Assembly: GCA_903834765.1 (NCBI GenBank)
Contig: CAILKE010000075.1
Span: 1-48,360 of the forward strand
Direction: 5' to 3'
Origin: an uncultured Bacteroidota bacterium
Lineage (GTDB): Bacteria; Bacteroidota; Bacteroidia; B-17B0; Aurantibacillaceae
Length of the DNA: 48,360 bases
This document shows, piece by piece, positions 15,692 to 24,469 of this stretch. Position 1 is the first letter of the stretch. Each line of letters starts with the position of its first letter. The position numbers and the translations under genes are program-made. The notes beneath the pieces are model-generated. The model was not told the origin of the DNA and made no database searches. It worked only from the letters and a program-made list of their open reading frames with translations.

Positions 15692-16915
15692 TTAAATTTT
15701 AGTGCTAGCCTCTTGATTGCCTTGTTTAGAAGCCTTTTTAGAACCACTATACATTTCAAACTTTAAGAGTTTACATTCTAATGCTGCATTAAATAAAGTT
15801 ATTTTTTTACTTGGGTGTAACCCTATGTGTTTAGCCGCCTCCATATTTGATGTAATTAACCAACAGGTCCAGCCGCCAAAATCTTTTTTTAATTTATCAC
15901 CTATTTGTTTATAAAAAGCATTCGTATCTTCCATCTTAATCCGTTCATCATAAGGCGGATTTAATAAAATAGTTCCATGTGGTTTAGTAGGCATGGTATC
16001 AAAAAATGAAATTTGCTGGTAATGAATAATATCATCCACCTTTGCAACTGCTCCATTTCGTTTGGCCATTTCTAAAGGAATGGCATCAATATCGCTCGAG
16101 TAAATGGAAGGCATATCTTCTTTAATGCGATTGATAGAACTTTCGTAAATTTTATCCCATAATGCAGCATCATAATTACGCCATTTCATAAAACCAAATT
16201 CTTTTCGGAAACAACCTGGAGGAATGTTATTTGCATATAATGCTGCTTCTATTCCTAAAGTTCCACTACCACACATGCCATCAATTAAAGGCAAATGGGG
16301 CTGCCAGCCAGAAAGCAATACCATGCCTGCAGCTAAAACTTCTTTCATTGGAGCAGTATCAATATCAACGCGGTAACCTCTCTTAAATAAAGAGTCGCCA
16401 CTGCTATCTAAACTTACACTAACTTGATCCTTAAAGATATGAATATAAATTCTGAGCGTAGGATTATCTAAATCTACATTTGGACGCACACCTTCTCTGT
16501 CTACAAAGCGATCACAAATAGCATCTTTAGATTTTTGAGAAACATATAATGAGTGATCAAATATTTCGGAATTAACAGTGGAGTTAATAGCAATCGTATC
16601 ATTAGGGCTAATATGCTCTTCCCACTCAAATTCTTTTAGCTTAGCATATAAAACATGTTCATCTTTAGCGGTAAACGAATAAATAGGAACCAAAACTTTT
16701 AAAGCAGTGCGCAAACATAAATTAGCTTTATACATAAAACCTTTATCACCTACAAACGCTACACCTCTTTTAAATGGGACGATTTCGCGTGCACCAAGTT
16801 TCATTAATTCTGATGCTAATACATCTTCTAATCCATGAAAGGTAGTTGCCTTCATTTCAAAATCGAAGTTTTCAATTTCTTTTTTGTTATCATGGTTTAC
16901 GTCTATTTTTGTCAT
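15692..16915 (-). CDS. THUMP-domain 23S rRNA methyltransferase, RlmL-like
   Basis: A 407-residue protein with an N-terminal ferredoxin-like/THUMP region (about 15-185) and a class I SAM-dependent methyltransferase domain (190-390). The SAM loop is DGMCGSGTLGIEAAL and the catalytic motif is LLNPPYDERI (N-P-P-Y type, for N2-guanine methylation). It matches the N-terminal half of E. coli RlmL, which makes m2G2445 of 23S rRNA; the RlmK half is absent, as is usual outside gammaproteobacteria. The N-terminal 15 residues are Asp/Asn/Lys-rich and unconserved. A TATCTTTG -7 box sits on the minus strand at 17005-17012. Confidence 0.9.
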   Translation of the reverse strand: MTKIDVNHDNKKEIENFDFEMKATTFHGLEDVLASELMKLGAREIVPFKRGVAFVGDKGFMYKANLCLRTALKVLVPIYSFTAKDEHVLYAKLKEFEWEEHISPNDTIAINSTVNSEIFDHSLYVSQKSKDAICDRFVDREGVRPNVDLDNPTLRIYIHIFKDQVSVSLDSSGDSLFKRGYRVDIDTAPMKEVLAAGMVLLSGWQPHLPLIDGMCGSGTLGIEAALYANNIPPGCFRKEFGFMKWRNYDAALWDKIYESSINRIKEDMPSIYSSDIDAIPLEMAKRNGAVAKVDDIIHYQQISFFDTMPTKPHGTILLNPPYDERIKMEDTNAFYKQIGDKLKKDFGGWTCWLITSNMEAAKHIGLHPSKKITLFNAALECKLLKFEMYSGSKKASKQGNQEASTKI

Positions 16916-17004
16916 TTTTTAGTGCTTTATAAAAAACTAATTCGAAATCGAAGTTGAGTTCGTTTTATGCCAATTTAGTAGGCTGTTATTTAATTTCAAG
17001 ACAA

Positions 17005-17012
17005 CAAAGATA
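17005..17012 (-). promoter_or_regulatory. Bacteroidota -7 box for the rRNA methyltransferase gene
   Basis: The minus strand reads TATCTTTG, a full match to TAnnTTTG, about 90 bases before the ATG. No convincing -33 box is seen. Confidence 0.45.
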
Positions 17013-17047
17013 AGGGAATTATAAGAATATACTATATTGACTATATA

Positions 17048-17283
17048 GATGCTTTTAGTTTTATAAAAAACCAAAAGCATCAATAAACATTTTTTCTTTT
17101 ATATCTTTTTCCTTAGATGAAAAAGAAACAAAAAATCAAGTCAAAAATATGCACCACGCTCCTCTCGGAATTCTACGGATTTCACGCTCCGCTAAATCCT
17201 TGAATTCTCGATTCACCCCAAAGCTGCTCGCATTTTTGACAACCCACGCTCTTGTATTATTGAACATTTTTCAAAAAGTATAA
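17048..17283. repeat. GC-rich block in a 505-bp gap, probable dispersed element
   Basis: The gap 16916-17421 has no confirmed gene. It contains an imperfect hairpin (17048-17056 with 17073-17081). Then comes a block at about 17095-17260 that is clearly richer in G+C than its surroundings. The block opens with CCTTAGATGAAAAAGAAAC. One plus-strand frame through it is open up to TAA at 17281-17283 and includes DEKETKNQVK and KSLNSRFTPKLLAF. From memory, similar DEKETKNQ-type blocks recur in intergenic DNA of Bacteroidota, so I treat it as a dispersed repeat rather than a gene. Confidence 0.45.
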
Positions 17284-17421
17284 AGCGTTTTACTTTCACA
17301 ATTACGCCTTAGTGTAAAAAACAATCTTAAATACATTTTGTTTTTTATTTATGAAACATAACAAATGTGAAATGTATACTTAAGGGAATATATTAAAAGT
17401 AAAATTTTTTATAGTGTAAGC

Positions 17422-18183
17422 CTACTTGTTTTTTACGGCAGCAAATACTTCTTTCATAAAGCCTGATGCAAATACAAAATCAACCAACTCAGGGTTCGTT
17501 GTTTTTAAAATATCTTTGTTATTGCCTGTCCACCATGGTTTTCCTTGATAGATGTATAATATTTTTTCTCCAATTTCCATAACCGAATTCATATCATGTG
17601 TAATAACAATAGTAGTAATATTGAACTCGTGCGTGAGACTTTGTATCAAATTATCAATAACGATTGATGTTTTAGGATCTAAGCCTGAATTAGGTTCATC
17701 ACAAAATAAATAACGTGGACTATTAGCGATTGCTCTAGCTAGCGCTGCACGTTTTTTCATACCACCCGATAATTCAGCCGGGTATAATTTATTTCGATTT
17801 GTTAATTGAACTTTATCTAAACAAAAATTAACACGATCAAGCTTTTCTTCCTTGCTCATGTTTGTGAACATATCTAATGGAAACTGAATGTTTTCCTCTA
17901 ATGTTTGAGAGTCGAATAAAGCACCACCTTGAAATAACATGCCTATTTTTTTTCGAACCTCTTGTTTATCTTTTACACCAAGGGTTGGAAAGTTTTGTCC
18001 ATCGTATAATATTTCACCAGCATCTAACTCATGCAATCCAACCATTAATTTCATGATGGTTGTTTTACCACTTCCGCTTTCGCCAATCACTAAATTCGTT
18101 TTACCTTGTTCAAACGTAAAAGATACATCGTCTATTACTTTTCGATCGCCAAAGCTTTTTGATATGTGTTTAATTTCAATCAT
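17422..18183 (-). CDS. ABC transporter ATP-binding protein, MlaF-like
   Basis: A 253-residue ATPase with Walker A GESGSGKTT at about 37-45, Q-loop LFQGGALFDSQT, signature ELSGGMKKRAALARA, Walker B RYLFCDEPNSGLDP, and H-loop VITHDMNS. The LFQ-GALFDS and SGGMKKR forms mark the MlaF/Ttg2A group, which drives phospholipid movement between inner and outer membranes. It overlaps the upstream permease gene by four bases, so the pair is translationally coupled. No mlaD gene follows directly; the gene ends before the GC-rich repeat region. Confidence 0.9.
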   Translation of the reverse strand: MIEIKHISKSFGDRKVIDDVSFTFEQGKTNLVIGESGSGKTTIMKLMVGLHELDAGEILYDGQNFPTLGVKDKQEVRKKIGMLFQGGALFDSQTLEENIQFPLDMFTNMSKEEKLDRVNFCLDKVQLTNRNKLYPAELSGGMKKRAALARAIANSPRYLFCDEPNSGLDPKTSIVIDNLIQSLTHEFNITTIVITHDMNSVMEIGEKILYIYQGKPWWTGNNKDILKTTNPELVDFVFASGFMKEVFAAVKNK

Positions 18184-18920
18184 GTTAAGAATAACTGAGT
18201 TAAAATAAAATTAAATATCAAAATTAAAATACTGCTATATACTACAGCTGCAGTGCTACTCTTACCTACTTCTAAAGCGCCACCATGTGTATAATAACCA
18301 AAATAAGAAGAAATAGAGGTGATTAAAAAAGCAAATGTAATCACTTTAGTAAATGAGTAGTATAATTTCCATGGTTCAAACATAGCCTGAATCCCGTAAA
18401 TGAATTTATAAGATGAACAGGCGCCAGTAGCGATGCCCATCACGTAACCGCCACCAATGCCCAATACCATACTAAGTGCAATTAAAAAAGGCATAATAAG
18501 AACACCAGCTACAATTTTTGGTAATATTAAATAACCTGCAGAATTAATTCCCATAATTTCCAATGCATCAATTTGTTCGGTGATGCGCATAGAACCAATT
18601 TCTGAAGCAATGTTAGATCCAATTTTACCTGCTAATATCAAACAAACAATGGTTGGCGAGAATTCGAGTAACATCGATTCGCGCACCGTGTAACCTATGG
18701 CATATAATGGAACAAGAGGACTAGTGAAACCAAACGCAGATTGAATGGTAATAACACCACCCATAAAAAATGAAATAATAGCAATAATGGGCAAGGAACT
18801 AATGCCAATATTATCTATCTCATGTATAATCTGTCTCACATATACAGATAGCTTTTCGGGCTTACTAAACACGTGTTTGATAAGAATAAAATATCTACCG
18901 AGATGAAAAAATAATTTCAT
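18180..18920 (-). CDS. ABC transporter permease, MlaE-like
   Basis: A 246-residue inner-membrane protein with about five hydrophobic segments. It carries the MlaE family core: SIIAIISFFMGGV-type helix, then LAGKIGSNIASEIGSMRITE and QIDALEIMGINSAGYLILPK. It forms the membrane part of a lipid transporter with the downstream MlaF-like ATPase (four-base overlap). In Bacteroidota the MCE (MlaD) subunit is commonly encoded elsewhere. Confidence 0.9.
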   Translation of the reverse strand: MKLFFHLGRYFILIKHVFSKPEKLSVYVRQIIHEIDNIGISSLPIIAIISFFMGGVITIQSAFGFTSPLVPLYAIGYTVRESMLLEFSPTIVCLILAGKIGSNIASEIGSMRITEQIDALEIMGINSAGYLILPKIVAGVLIMPFLIALSMVLGIGGGYVMGIATGACSSYKFIYGIQAMFEPWKLYYSFTKVITFAFLITSISSYFGYYTHGGALEVGKSSTAAVVYSSILILIFNFILTQLFLT

Positions 18921-18989
18921 AGAAAGATGTTGTTTATGAAAGGCTAATATACAACTTTGTTTAATTTATTTTGTCAAATGATATGGCAC

Positions 18990-19023
18990 AAAAAAGCCAC
19001 AGATGTATTTATAATCTGTGGCT
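18990..19023 (-). terminator. Terminator of the universal stress protein gene
   Basis: On the minus strand a 10-bp perfect stem (18995-19004 with 19014-19023) is followed by T residues. It lies 18 bases after the stop of the stress protein gene. Confidence 0.8.
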
Positions 19024-19041
19024 AATGTTATTACTTATAAA

Positions 19042-19869
19042 TTATAATCCAGTACCAAAACTATTTAAGCTTACTTTTTTAGTGGGATTAATTGTCATAA
19101 CAGGTAAATTACTCACGTCTACTACTTTTTGAGCTTCAGTTCCACTGAAAAATTCTTTGATACTTAACGTTGGTTTATTCATAATAATAATCAAATCTGA
19201 TTCGATTTTATTAGCGTATTCTACAATCGTATCAGCTAAACTTTCGCTGGCAATTGATTTATTAGAGCAAGAGATGCCTTTGCCTTTAATATATTGTTTT
19301 ACTTGATGAGAATATGCTAATAATTGATTTTCATACGCCGCATCAGATAAACTAAATACGCCTAAAATACGAATAGACGCACCAAAATAGTGAGCAAATT
19401 GAACCGCTACATCTACTTTTTCACGTGATTCACGAGATAAATCCAATGGTAATAAAATATTTTCGCAACCATCTTTATGCTCTTTACCTCTAATAGAAAT
19501 AACTGGGCAATTACATTCTCTAATCATTTTTGAAGCACTTGGTCCTACAATATTTTTAGAACTCATGTGGCTTTCTAAACCAACAATTACAATAGTTGCA
19601 GAAATTTCTTCAGCTATACGAGGAACCTCGTTATAAATGTCTCCTTTTACATTCATGAACTCAGTAGGAACCCCACTTTCAGTTTCAGTCAGTTTAGTTA
19701 ATGCTTTTAATTCTTCATATTTCTCCTCTCCTACTTTTTCATAAGAGTGAAGAAGCACAATTTTGGAATGTGTGTATTTAGCCAAATTATAAGCTTGTTT
19801 AACAGCCAATAAAGATTGCTCTGTAAAATCAATAGGAATTAATAGGGTGCCACGTTCTTGAAGCTTCAT
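19042..19869 (-). CDS. Universal stress protein with two UspA domains
   Basis: A 275-residue cytoplasmic protein made of two UspA-like domains. The first (about 8-140) starts LLIPIDFTEQSLLAVKQAYN and ends CPVISIRG; the second (about 143-265) starts NILLPLDLSRESREKVDVAV and ends LPVMTINP. In the first domain the usual G-x2-G-x9-G-[ST] ATP motif is altered (GLESHMSSKNIVGPSAS). In the second it is absent, so nucleotide binding is doubtful. A TATTTTTG -7 box on the minus strand at 19891-19898 lies about 21 bases before the ATG. Confidence 0.9.
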   Translation of the reverse strand: MKLQERGTLLIPIDFTEQSLLAVKQAYNLAKYTHSKIVLLHSYEKVGEEKYEELKALTKLTETESGVPTEFMNVKGDIYNEVPRIAEEISATIVIVGLESHMSSKNIVGPSASKMIRECNCPVISIRGKEHKDGCENILLPLDLSRESREKVDVAVQFAHYFGASIRILGVFSLSDAAYENQLLAYSHQVKQYIKGKGISCSNKSIASESLADTIVEYANKIESDLIIIMNKPTLSIKEFFSGTEAQKVVDVSNLPVMTINPTKKVSLNSFGTGL

Positions 19870-19890
19870 ATAGTTTAGTTTTTTGACTCA

Positions 19891-19898
19891 CAAAAATA
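19891..19898 (-). promoter_or_regulatory. Bacteroidota -7 box for the stress protein gene
   Basis: The minus strand reads TATTTTTG, a full TAnnTTTG match, leaving a short leader before the ATG at 19869. Confidence 0.45.
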
Positions 19899-20004
19899 GT
19901 CAAATTAATGGCATTTAGCACTTTATAAAAATAATTTTCAAAAATTACCTGTTAATCAAATAAAATTAGCGATATTTGCACCCTAAATTTAAAAAAACAA
20001 CAAA

Positions 20005-20547
20005 ATGGCAGTAAAGATTAGACTACAAAGACACGGTAAGAAAGACGCAGCGTTTTTCCACGTGGTAGCAGCGGATGGTCGTGCACCAAGAGATGGAGCT
20101 TTTATCGAAAAATTAGGAACTTACAATCCTAATACCAACCCAGCAACAATTGATTTGAATTTTGAAGCAACTTTAAAATGGCTTCAAAATGGCGCAGAAC
20201 CAACAGATACTTGTAAAGCGATATTATCGTATAAAGGTATTTTAATGAAAAAACACTTATTAGATGGTGTTAAAAAAGGAGCATTAACGGAAGCACAAGT
20301 TGAAGAACGTTTTGCTAAATGGTTAGACTCTAAAGCATCTAAGATAAACTCTAAAAAAGATGGTTTATCCAAAGATGCTAAAAATGCAGTAGCTGCTAAA
20401 TTTAAAGCAGAAACAGCAGCTAAAGATGCTAAATCAGCTAAAATTGCAGCTAAAGTTGCAGTTGTAGAACCAGTTGCTGAAGCAGCGCCAGCTGTAGAAG
20501 CTGAAGCTCCAGCTACTGATGCACCAGCAGAAAATACAGAAGCTTAA
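20005..20547 (+). CDS. rpsP: 30S ribosomal protein S16 with long Ala/Lys/Glu tail
   Basis: Residues 1-85 are the S16 core, starting MAVKIRLQRHGKKDAAFFHV and containing ADGRAPRDGAFIEKLGTYNP. The protein is 180 residues, about twice the usual 80-90. The extra part is first Lys-rich (SKINSKKDGLSKDAK), then Ala/Lys-rich, and ends in an acidic Ala/Pro/Glu stretch (EAAPAVEAEAPATDAPAENT). Such tails are common in Bacteroidota S16 and are probably disordered. The gene is monocistronic here, with a strong terminator 20 bases after the stop; the rimM-trmD genes seen after rpsP in other phyla are absent. Confidence 0.97.
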   Translation: MAVKIRLQRHGKKDAAFFHVVAADGRAPRDGAFIEKLGTYNPNTNPATIDLNFEATLKWLQNGAEPTDTCKAILSYKGILMKKHLLDGVKKGALTEAQVEERFAKWLDSKASKINSKKDGLSKDAKNAVAAKFKAETAAKDAKSAKIAAKVAVVEPVAEAAPAVEAEAPATDAPAENTEA

Positions 20548-20567
20548 TTTTTAAATTAGCTTCCATA

Positions 20568-20600
20568 AAAAATCCCGATAATAACCTTATCGGGATTTTT
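20568..20600 (+). terminator. Strong terminator of rpsP
   Basis: Bases 20568-20581 pair fully with 20587-20600 (14 bp) around a 5-base loop, with a T run at the end. The stem core TCCCGATA/TATCGGGA is the same word as the palindrome in the tRNA fragments. It lies between convergent genes and can serve both. Confidence 0.9.
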
Positions 20601-20622
20601 TGTTTTTAGAAAGTTAATGAGA

Positions 20623-21648
20623 TTATTTCCCCATTTCGTTGATTGCCTCAACAGCAGGTAAATAATTTGGCTTTAGTTGAAGGCACATACTGTAATCTGC
20701 CATCGCATTGGCTTTATCTTTTAACTCTTGGTAACAAACGCCACGTGCAAAATAAGCCTCAGCATATTTTGGATTTGCATTGATTGCTTTATTAAAATAA
20801 CTCAAAGCCTTATCTACATTTTTATTATGCTCTAATTCTATTGCCCCTAAATTGTACAAAGAAAAGGCATGCAAAGAATCGTTATGTAAAATGCGGTTAT
20901 AAACTATTACGGATTCATCGAATTTATCAATGTCTTGTAATAATTTTGCTTTAGCATATAAAGCTTCTGATGAAATAGGATTAATACTAATAGCATTATC
21001 ATAATACTCCAACGCAATGCCGTTTTTGCGAGAGGCATAAATTAATCCTAAATCTAAAAAGGCGCCATAGTTTTTATTGTCTTGTTCTATAGCGGTCTCT
21101 AGGCTTGAAATAGCTTTAGCGGTATCTCCTGTTTCTTTATAAATATTTCCTTTAAGATAATAGGCTTTTGCTAAGTTTGGATTTATTTTTAAAGCTTGAT
21201 TTATTTTAGCAAAAGCATATTCGTACTGTTTTACAAAATAAAATAATTCACCTAATTTTAATAAGCCATCCGTATTGGTGGGGAATTTAGCAACCACTTT
21301 TTCTAATACATCTTTACAGTTTTTAGTTTCGTTAGCAGCGAAAAAAATATCAGCTTGAGTGATGTAAAATTCGGCTTGAGTGCTATCGATTCTAATAGCG
21401 CGTTTAGCATCATTAATAGCGTCTTCTAATTGGTTATATTTTAAATATAATTTAGCGCGTTCTATATATAAATGCCCTTCATTTGGGTTATCCATTATTT
21501 GTTTGTTAACCGCTTTTAATTCAGGCGCATTAATGATCTTGAATAATGAATCTGTATGAGCCGTATTTTCTTGTATTTCGGAAGCATTTGGCTTACAAGA
21601 AATTATTGTAAAAAAGGAGATGCTAATTAAAAAAATTGATAAACGCAT
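20623..21648 (-). CDS. TPR-repeat lipoprotein
   Basis: The chosen start MRLSIFLISISFFTIISC gives a lipoprotein signal with Cys at residue 18; an ATG 21 bases earlier lies inside the -7 box. The 341-residue protein then has about eight tetratricopeptide repeats. Examples are NEGHLYIERAKLYLKYNQLE, PNLAKAYYLKGNIYKETGDT and PKYAEAYFARGVCYQELKDK. It should be anchored in an outer or inner membrane leaflet and act as a protein-protein scaffold. No specific partner can be named. Confidence 0.88.
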   Translation of the reverse strand: MRLSIFLISISFFTIISCKPNASEIQENTAHTDSLFKIINAPELKAVNKQIMDNPNEGHLYIERAKLYLKYNQLEDAINDAKRAIRIDSTQAEFYITQADIFFAANETKNCKDVLEKVVAKFPTNTDGLLKLGELFYFVKQYEYAFAKINQALKINPNLAKAYYLKGNIYKETGDTAKAISSLETAIEQDNKNYGAFLDLGLIYASRKNGIALEYYDNAISINPISSEALYAKAKLLQDIDKFDESVIVYNRILHNDSLHAFSLYNLGAIELEHNKNVDKALSYFNKAINANPKYAEAYFARGVCYQELKDKANAMADYSMCLQLKPNYLPAVEAINEMGK

Positions 21649-21666
21649 AATGAATATTTTTAAAAA

Positions 21667-21674
21667 CAAATATA
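21667..21674 (-). promoter_or_regulatory. Bacteroidota -7 box for the TPR lipoprotein gene
   Basis: The minus strand reads TATATTTG, a full TAnnTTTG match. It overlaps the longer candidate start at 21669 and supports the ATG at 21648. Confidence 0.5.
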
Positions 21675-21819
21675 CGAATAGAGTAGGATGTATACACTAA
21701 TCTATTTATGAATGACGTATAATTTAAAACAAGCCTATCGCTCAGTTATACACATGCTTTGTTTACAATTTTTCTGTATCCGTTTAGCGTAACTTTATTA
21801 TACTCTTAAATTTACACCT

Positions 21820-23562
21820 ATGAACATATATAAATTATTAATAATAGCCTTATTCATCCTGTCGTTTAGCGCATTGGCGCAGCCCAAAAAAGAATATTAC
21901 GATAGCGAACAACTCAAGCTAAAATCTGAAACGAACATCGTAAAGGGTATGCCTCATGGGCGCCATACAGAATATTATAAAAACGGAAACATTTCTCGAA
22001 AAGGCTTTTTTTATAATGGAAAGGAAGATAGCACTTGGGTATTTTATTATGACAATAAAATAATTAAAGCTATTGAAAACTATAAACGTGGTAAAAAAAA
22101 TGGGCACTTTAACTATTTTTATAAAGATGGGGCATTAGCTCAAGAAACCATATTCAAATTGAATTTAGCGGATAGCGTTTGGACTTCCTATTACGAAAAT
22201 AAACAAGTTAAAAGTAGGGAAAGTTTTGTGAATGGTAAAAAACAAGGCAATTGGCTGTATTACTTTGATAATGGGCAATTAGAAAGCTCAGGTAAATTTG
22301 AAAATGATCTCAAACAAGGTGAAGTAAAAATGTTTTTTAAAGATGGAAAAACTGCTTCGATTTTAAATTATTGTAAAAATAAACCTTGTGGAAAAAGCAC
22401 AGAGTATTATGAGAATGGGCAACAGAAATTTGAAAAAGAATATGTGGACTCCACTACTTTTTTAATTAAAAATTTGTGGGATGAAAAAGGGAAACATATT
22501 ATTGTAAACGGCAATGGTACCTTAACTGCACAGTATACTGGCGGAATCATTAAAGCGCAGGGTGCATACAAAGAAGGTTATATGAATGGCGTTTGGCGGT
22601 ATTTTCATCCTAATGGAGAATTAGATTATGAAGCAAATTATGATAAAGGAATTTTAAATGGCTATTATTCATCTTACTACCAAAATCATAAAGTAAAGAG
22701 TGAAGGAAATTTTACCAATGGAAAGAAAAATGGATTGTGGAAATTTTACACGGATAAAGGCGAAAAAGAAATGGAGGGAACATTGAAAGATGGTTTAAGA
22801 AACGATAAGTGGACATACTACTATAGCAATGGAAACAAAGAATCGGAAGGGAATTTTTTAGACGATAAACAAAATGGGGCTTGGGAATATTTTTATCCAA
22901 CGAAAGAAAAATGGAAAGTAGGAAATTTTGAAAATGATATAAAAACAGGAATATGGACCACCTGGTTTGAGAATGGTAAAAAACTACAAGAAGGTCCTTA
23001 CGTTGCGGGTAGAGAAAACGGACAGTGGCAAAGTTGGTATAACAATGGGCAAATGAAAGATCAAGGAAGCTTTAAAAATGGCGAATTAAATGGCTTATGG
23101 GAAGGTTGGTATTTTAATGGTAAAGCAAATTATAAAGGTTATTATAATGATAAAGCAAAAAAACACGGATCCTGGGAGTATTGGTTCGAATCTGGCACTT
23201 ACCGTGAAAAAGGAAATTACGCAAGCGGCATAAAACATGGACATTGGACATCCTATTTTGAAAAAGGAAATTATATTGATAGTGATGGTGATTATGAAAA
23301 AGGACATCAACATGGTACATGGTTATATTACTATGAAACAGGTGGCTTAATGAAAGAGCAACATTTTAAAGAAGGGCATTTGTCAGGTAAATCAATAGCA
23401 TACTATACAAATAACAAAATTCAATCCGTTAGTAATTATAAAATTATTGGTGAAAAACGAAAGGGTAAAAAGCAAAGTGTGTCAGATGGCGATTGGATTT
23501 TTTATGATAAAACAGGAAAAGAGATAAGTCGAATCACCTATAAAAATGGTGTGAAGAAGTAA
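21820..23562 (+). CDS. Exported MORN-repeat (YwqK-like) protein, 580 aa
   Basis: A signal peptide (MNIYKLLIIALFILSFSALA) precedes roughly twenty tandem MORN-type repeats of about 23 residues, filling almost the whole protein. Typical units are NGKKQGNWLYYFDNGQLES and NGKKNGLWKFYTDKGEKEME. Annotation pipelines often call this family YwqK antitoxin, but there is no toxin gene beside it and it is exported, so that label would mislead. A cell-envelope or surface role is likely; a precise function is unknown. The repeats predict a long beta-sheet structure. Confidence 0.88.
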   Translation: MNIYKLLIIALFILSFSALAQPKKEYYDSEQLKLKSETNIVKGMPHGRHTEYYKNGNISRKGFFYNGKEDSTWVFYYDNKIIKAIENYKRGKKNGHFNYFYKDGALAQETIFKLNLADSVWTSYYENKQVKSRESFVNGKKQGNWLYYFDNGQLESSGKFENDLKQGEVKMFFKDGKTASILNYCKNKPCGKSTEYYENGQQKFEKEYVDSTTFLIKNLWDEKGKHIIVNGNGTLTAQYTGGIIKAQGAYKEGYMNGVWRYFHPNGELDYEANYDKGILNGYYSSYYQNHKVKSEGNFTNGKKNGLWKFYTDKGEKEMEGTLKDGLRNDKWTYYYSNGNKESEGNFLDDKQNGAWEYFYPTKEKWKVGNFENDIKTGIWTTWFENGKKLQEGPYVAGRENGQWQSWYNNGQMKDQGSFKNGELNGLWEGWYFNGKANYKGYYNDKAKKHGSWEYWFESGTYREKGNYASGIKHGHWTSYFEKGNYIDSDGDYEKGHQHGTWLYYYETGGLMKEQHFKEGHLSGKSIAYYTNNKIQSVSNYKIIGEKRKGKKQSVSDGDWIFYDKTGKEISRITYKNGVKK

Positions 23563-23618
23563 CTTAAAATGTTAATTAACAAATTAAATTTTAAAACTAT
23601 ATTTACTATATCAAAACA

Positions 23619-24458
23619 ATGAGTATGAACTTATTAAATATAAAAAAAATCACGTTCATAATTGCTACACTATTTTTATTAAGCGCTTGTGGTAGCTCTA
23701 AACAAGATGAGATAGAGGAAGTGAATGATGTAATTTCTGAAACAATATTAGATTCTCAAAAAATATCTGCTCAAAATGTCTTCAATGCATTGCCAGGTAG
23801 AAACGAAATCATAAACCTAACTGCAAAGGCTCAAGCTGAATATAATGCTACTGTTTTAAACGACCCAAACAATGTAAAAAATTATACAATAGAAAGCAGC
23901 AAAGCACTTAATTTAGGAGTATATGGCTCTGACTTAAATGTAACAGGTGTGTATGAGCAAACTCAAGAGTCTATGTTGTTTTTAAGCTGCGTAAATTCAT
24001 TAGCTAAGAATTTAGGAGTGAGCAATGCTTTTGATGAAAAAATGGTAAATCGCATGGAAGCTAATAAAGAAAATAGAGATTCCACAATGGAAATTATTTC
24101 TCAATCATTTAAAAATGCAGATAGCTATTTAAAAGCAAATGGAAGACCAGGAACTTCATCATTGATAGTTGCTGGCGCATGGATAGAAGGCGTTTATACA
24201 GCCTGCATGACTGCCAAGGAAACAAAAAGCGAAGCAATTGTAAAGCAAATTTTTTCAGAAAGAGAATCATTAAAATACCTAATTGAATTACTTCAATCAT
24301 ATAAACTAACAGAAGATGTAAACTATATTATTACTGATTTGAAAGCAATACAATCGTTGTATGAAGCAAAATCAGATGCTAATTATTCTATAGCCGCATT
24401 AAAAGAATTGGATCTTAAAATCACTGCATTAAGAACTAAAATAATTTCGTCAAATTAA
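23619..24458 (+). CDS. Unknown lipoprotein (279 aa)
   Basis: The N-terminus has a lipoprotein signal, LFLLSACGSSKQDE, with Cys near residue 24. The mature part is predicted all-helical, with segments such as LNVTGVYEQTQESMLFLSCV and the C-terminal ALKELDLKITALRTKI. I do not recognise the family by name. It lies 56 bases after the MORN gene and 11 bases before the gamma-carbonic-anhydrase gene, so co-transcription with the latter is likely. Start could be the first or third codon (MSMN). Confidence 0.75.
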   Translation: MSMNLLNIKKITFIIATLFLLSACGSSKQDEIEEVNDVISETILDSQKISAQNVFNALPGRNEIINLTAKAQAEYNATVLNDPNNVKNYTIESSKALNLGVYGSDLNVTGVYEQTQESMLFLSCVNSLAKNLGVSNAFDEKMVNRMEANKENRDSTMEIISQSFKNADSYLKANGRPGTSSLIVAGAWIEGVYTACMTAKETKSEAIVKQIFSERESLKYLIELLQSYKLTEDVNYIITDLKAIQSLYEAKSDANYSIAALKELDLKITALRTKIISSN

Positions 24459-24469
24459 AAAATCATTGT

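Noticed and set aside
21820-23562. Toxin-antitoxin system based on the YwqK-like label
   Set aside because: No toxin gene is adjacent and the protein is exported, so there is no support for an antitoxin role.
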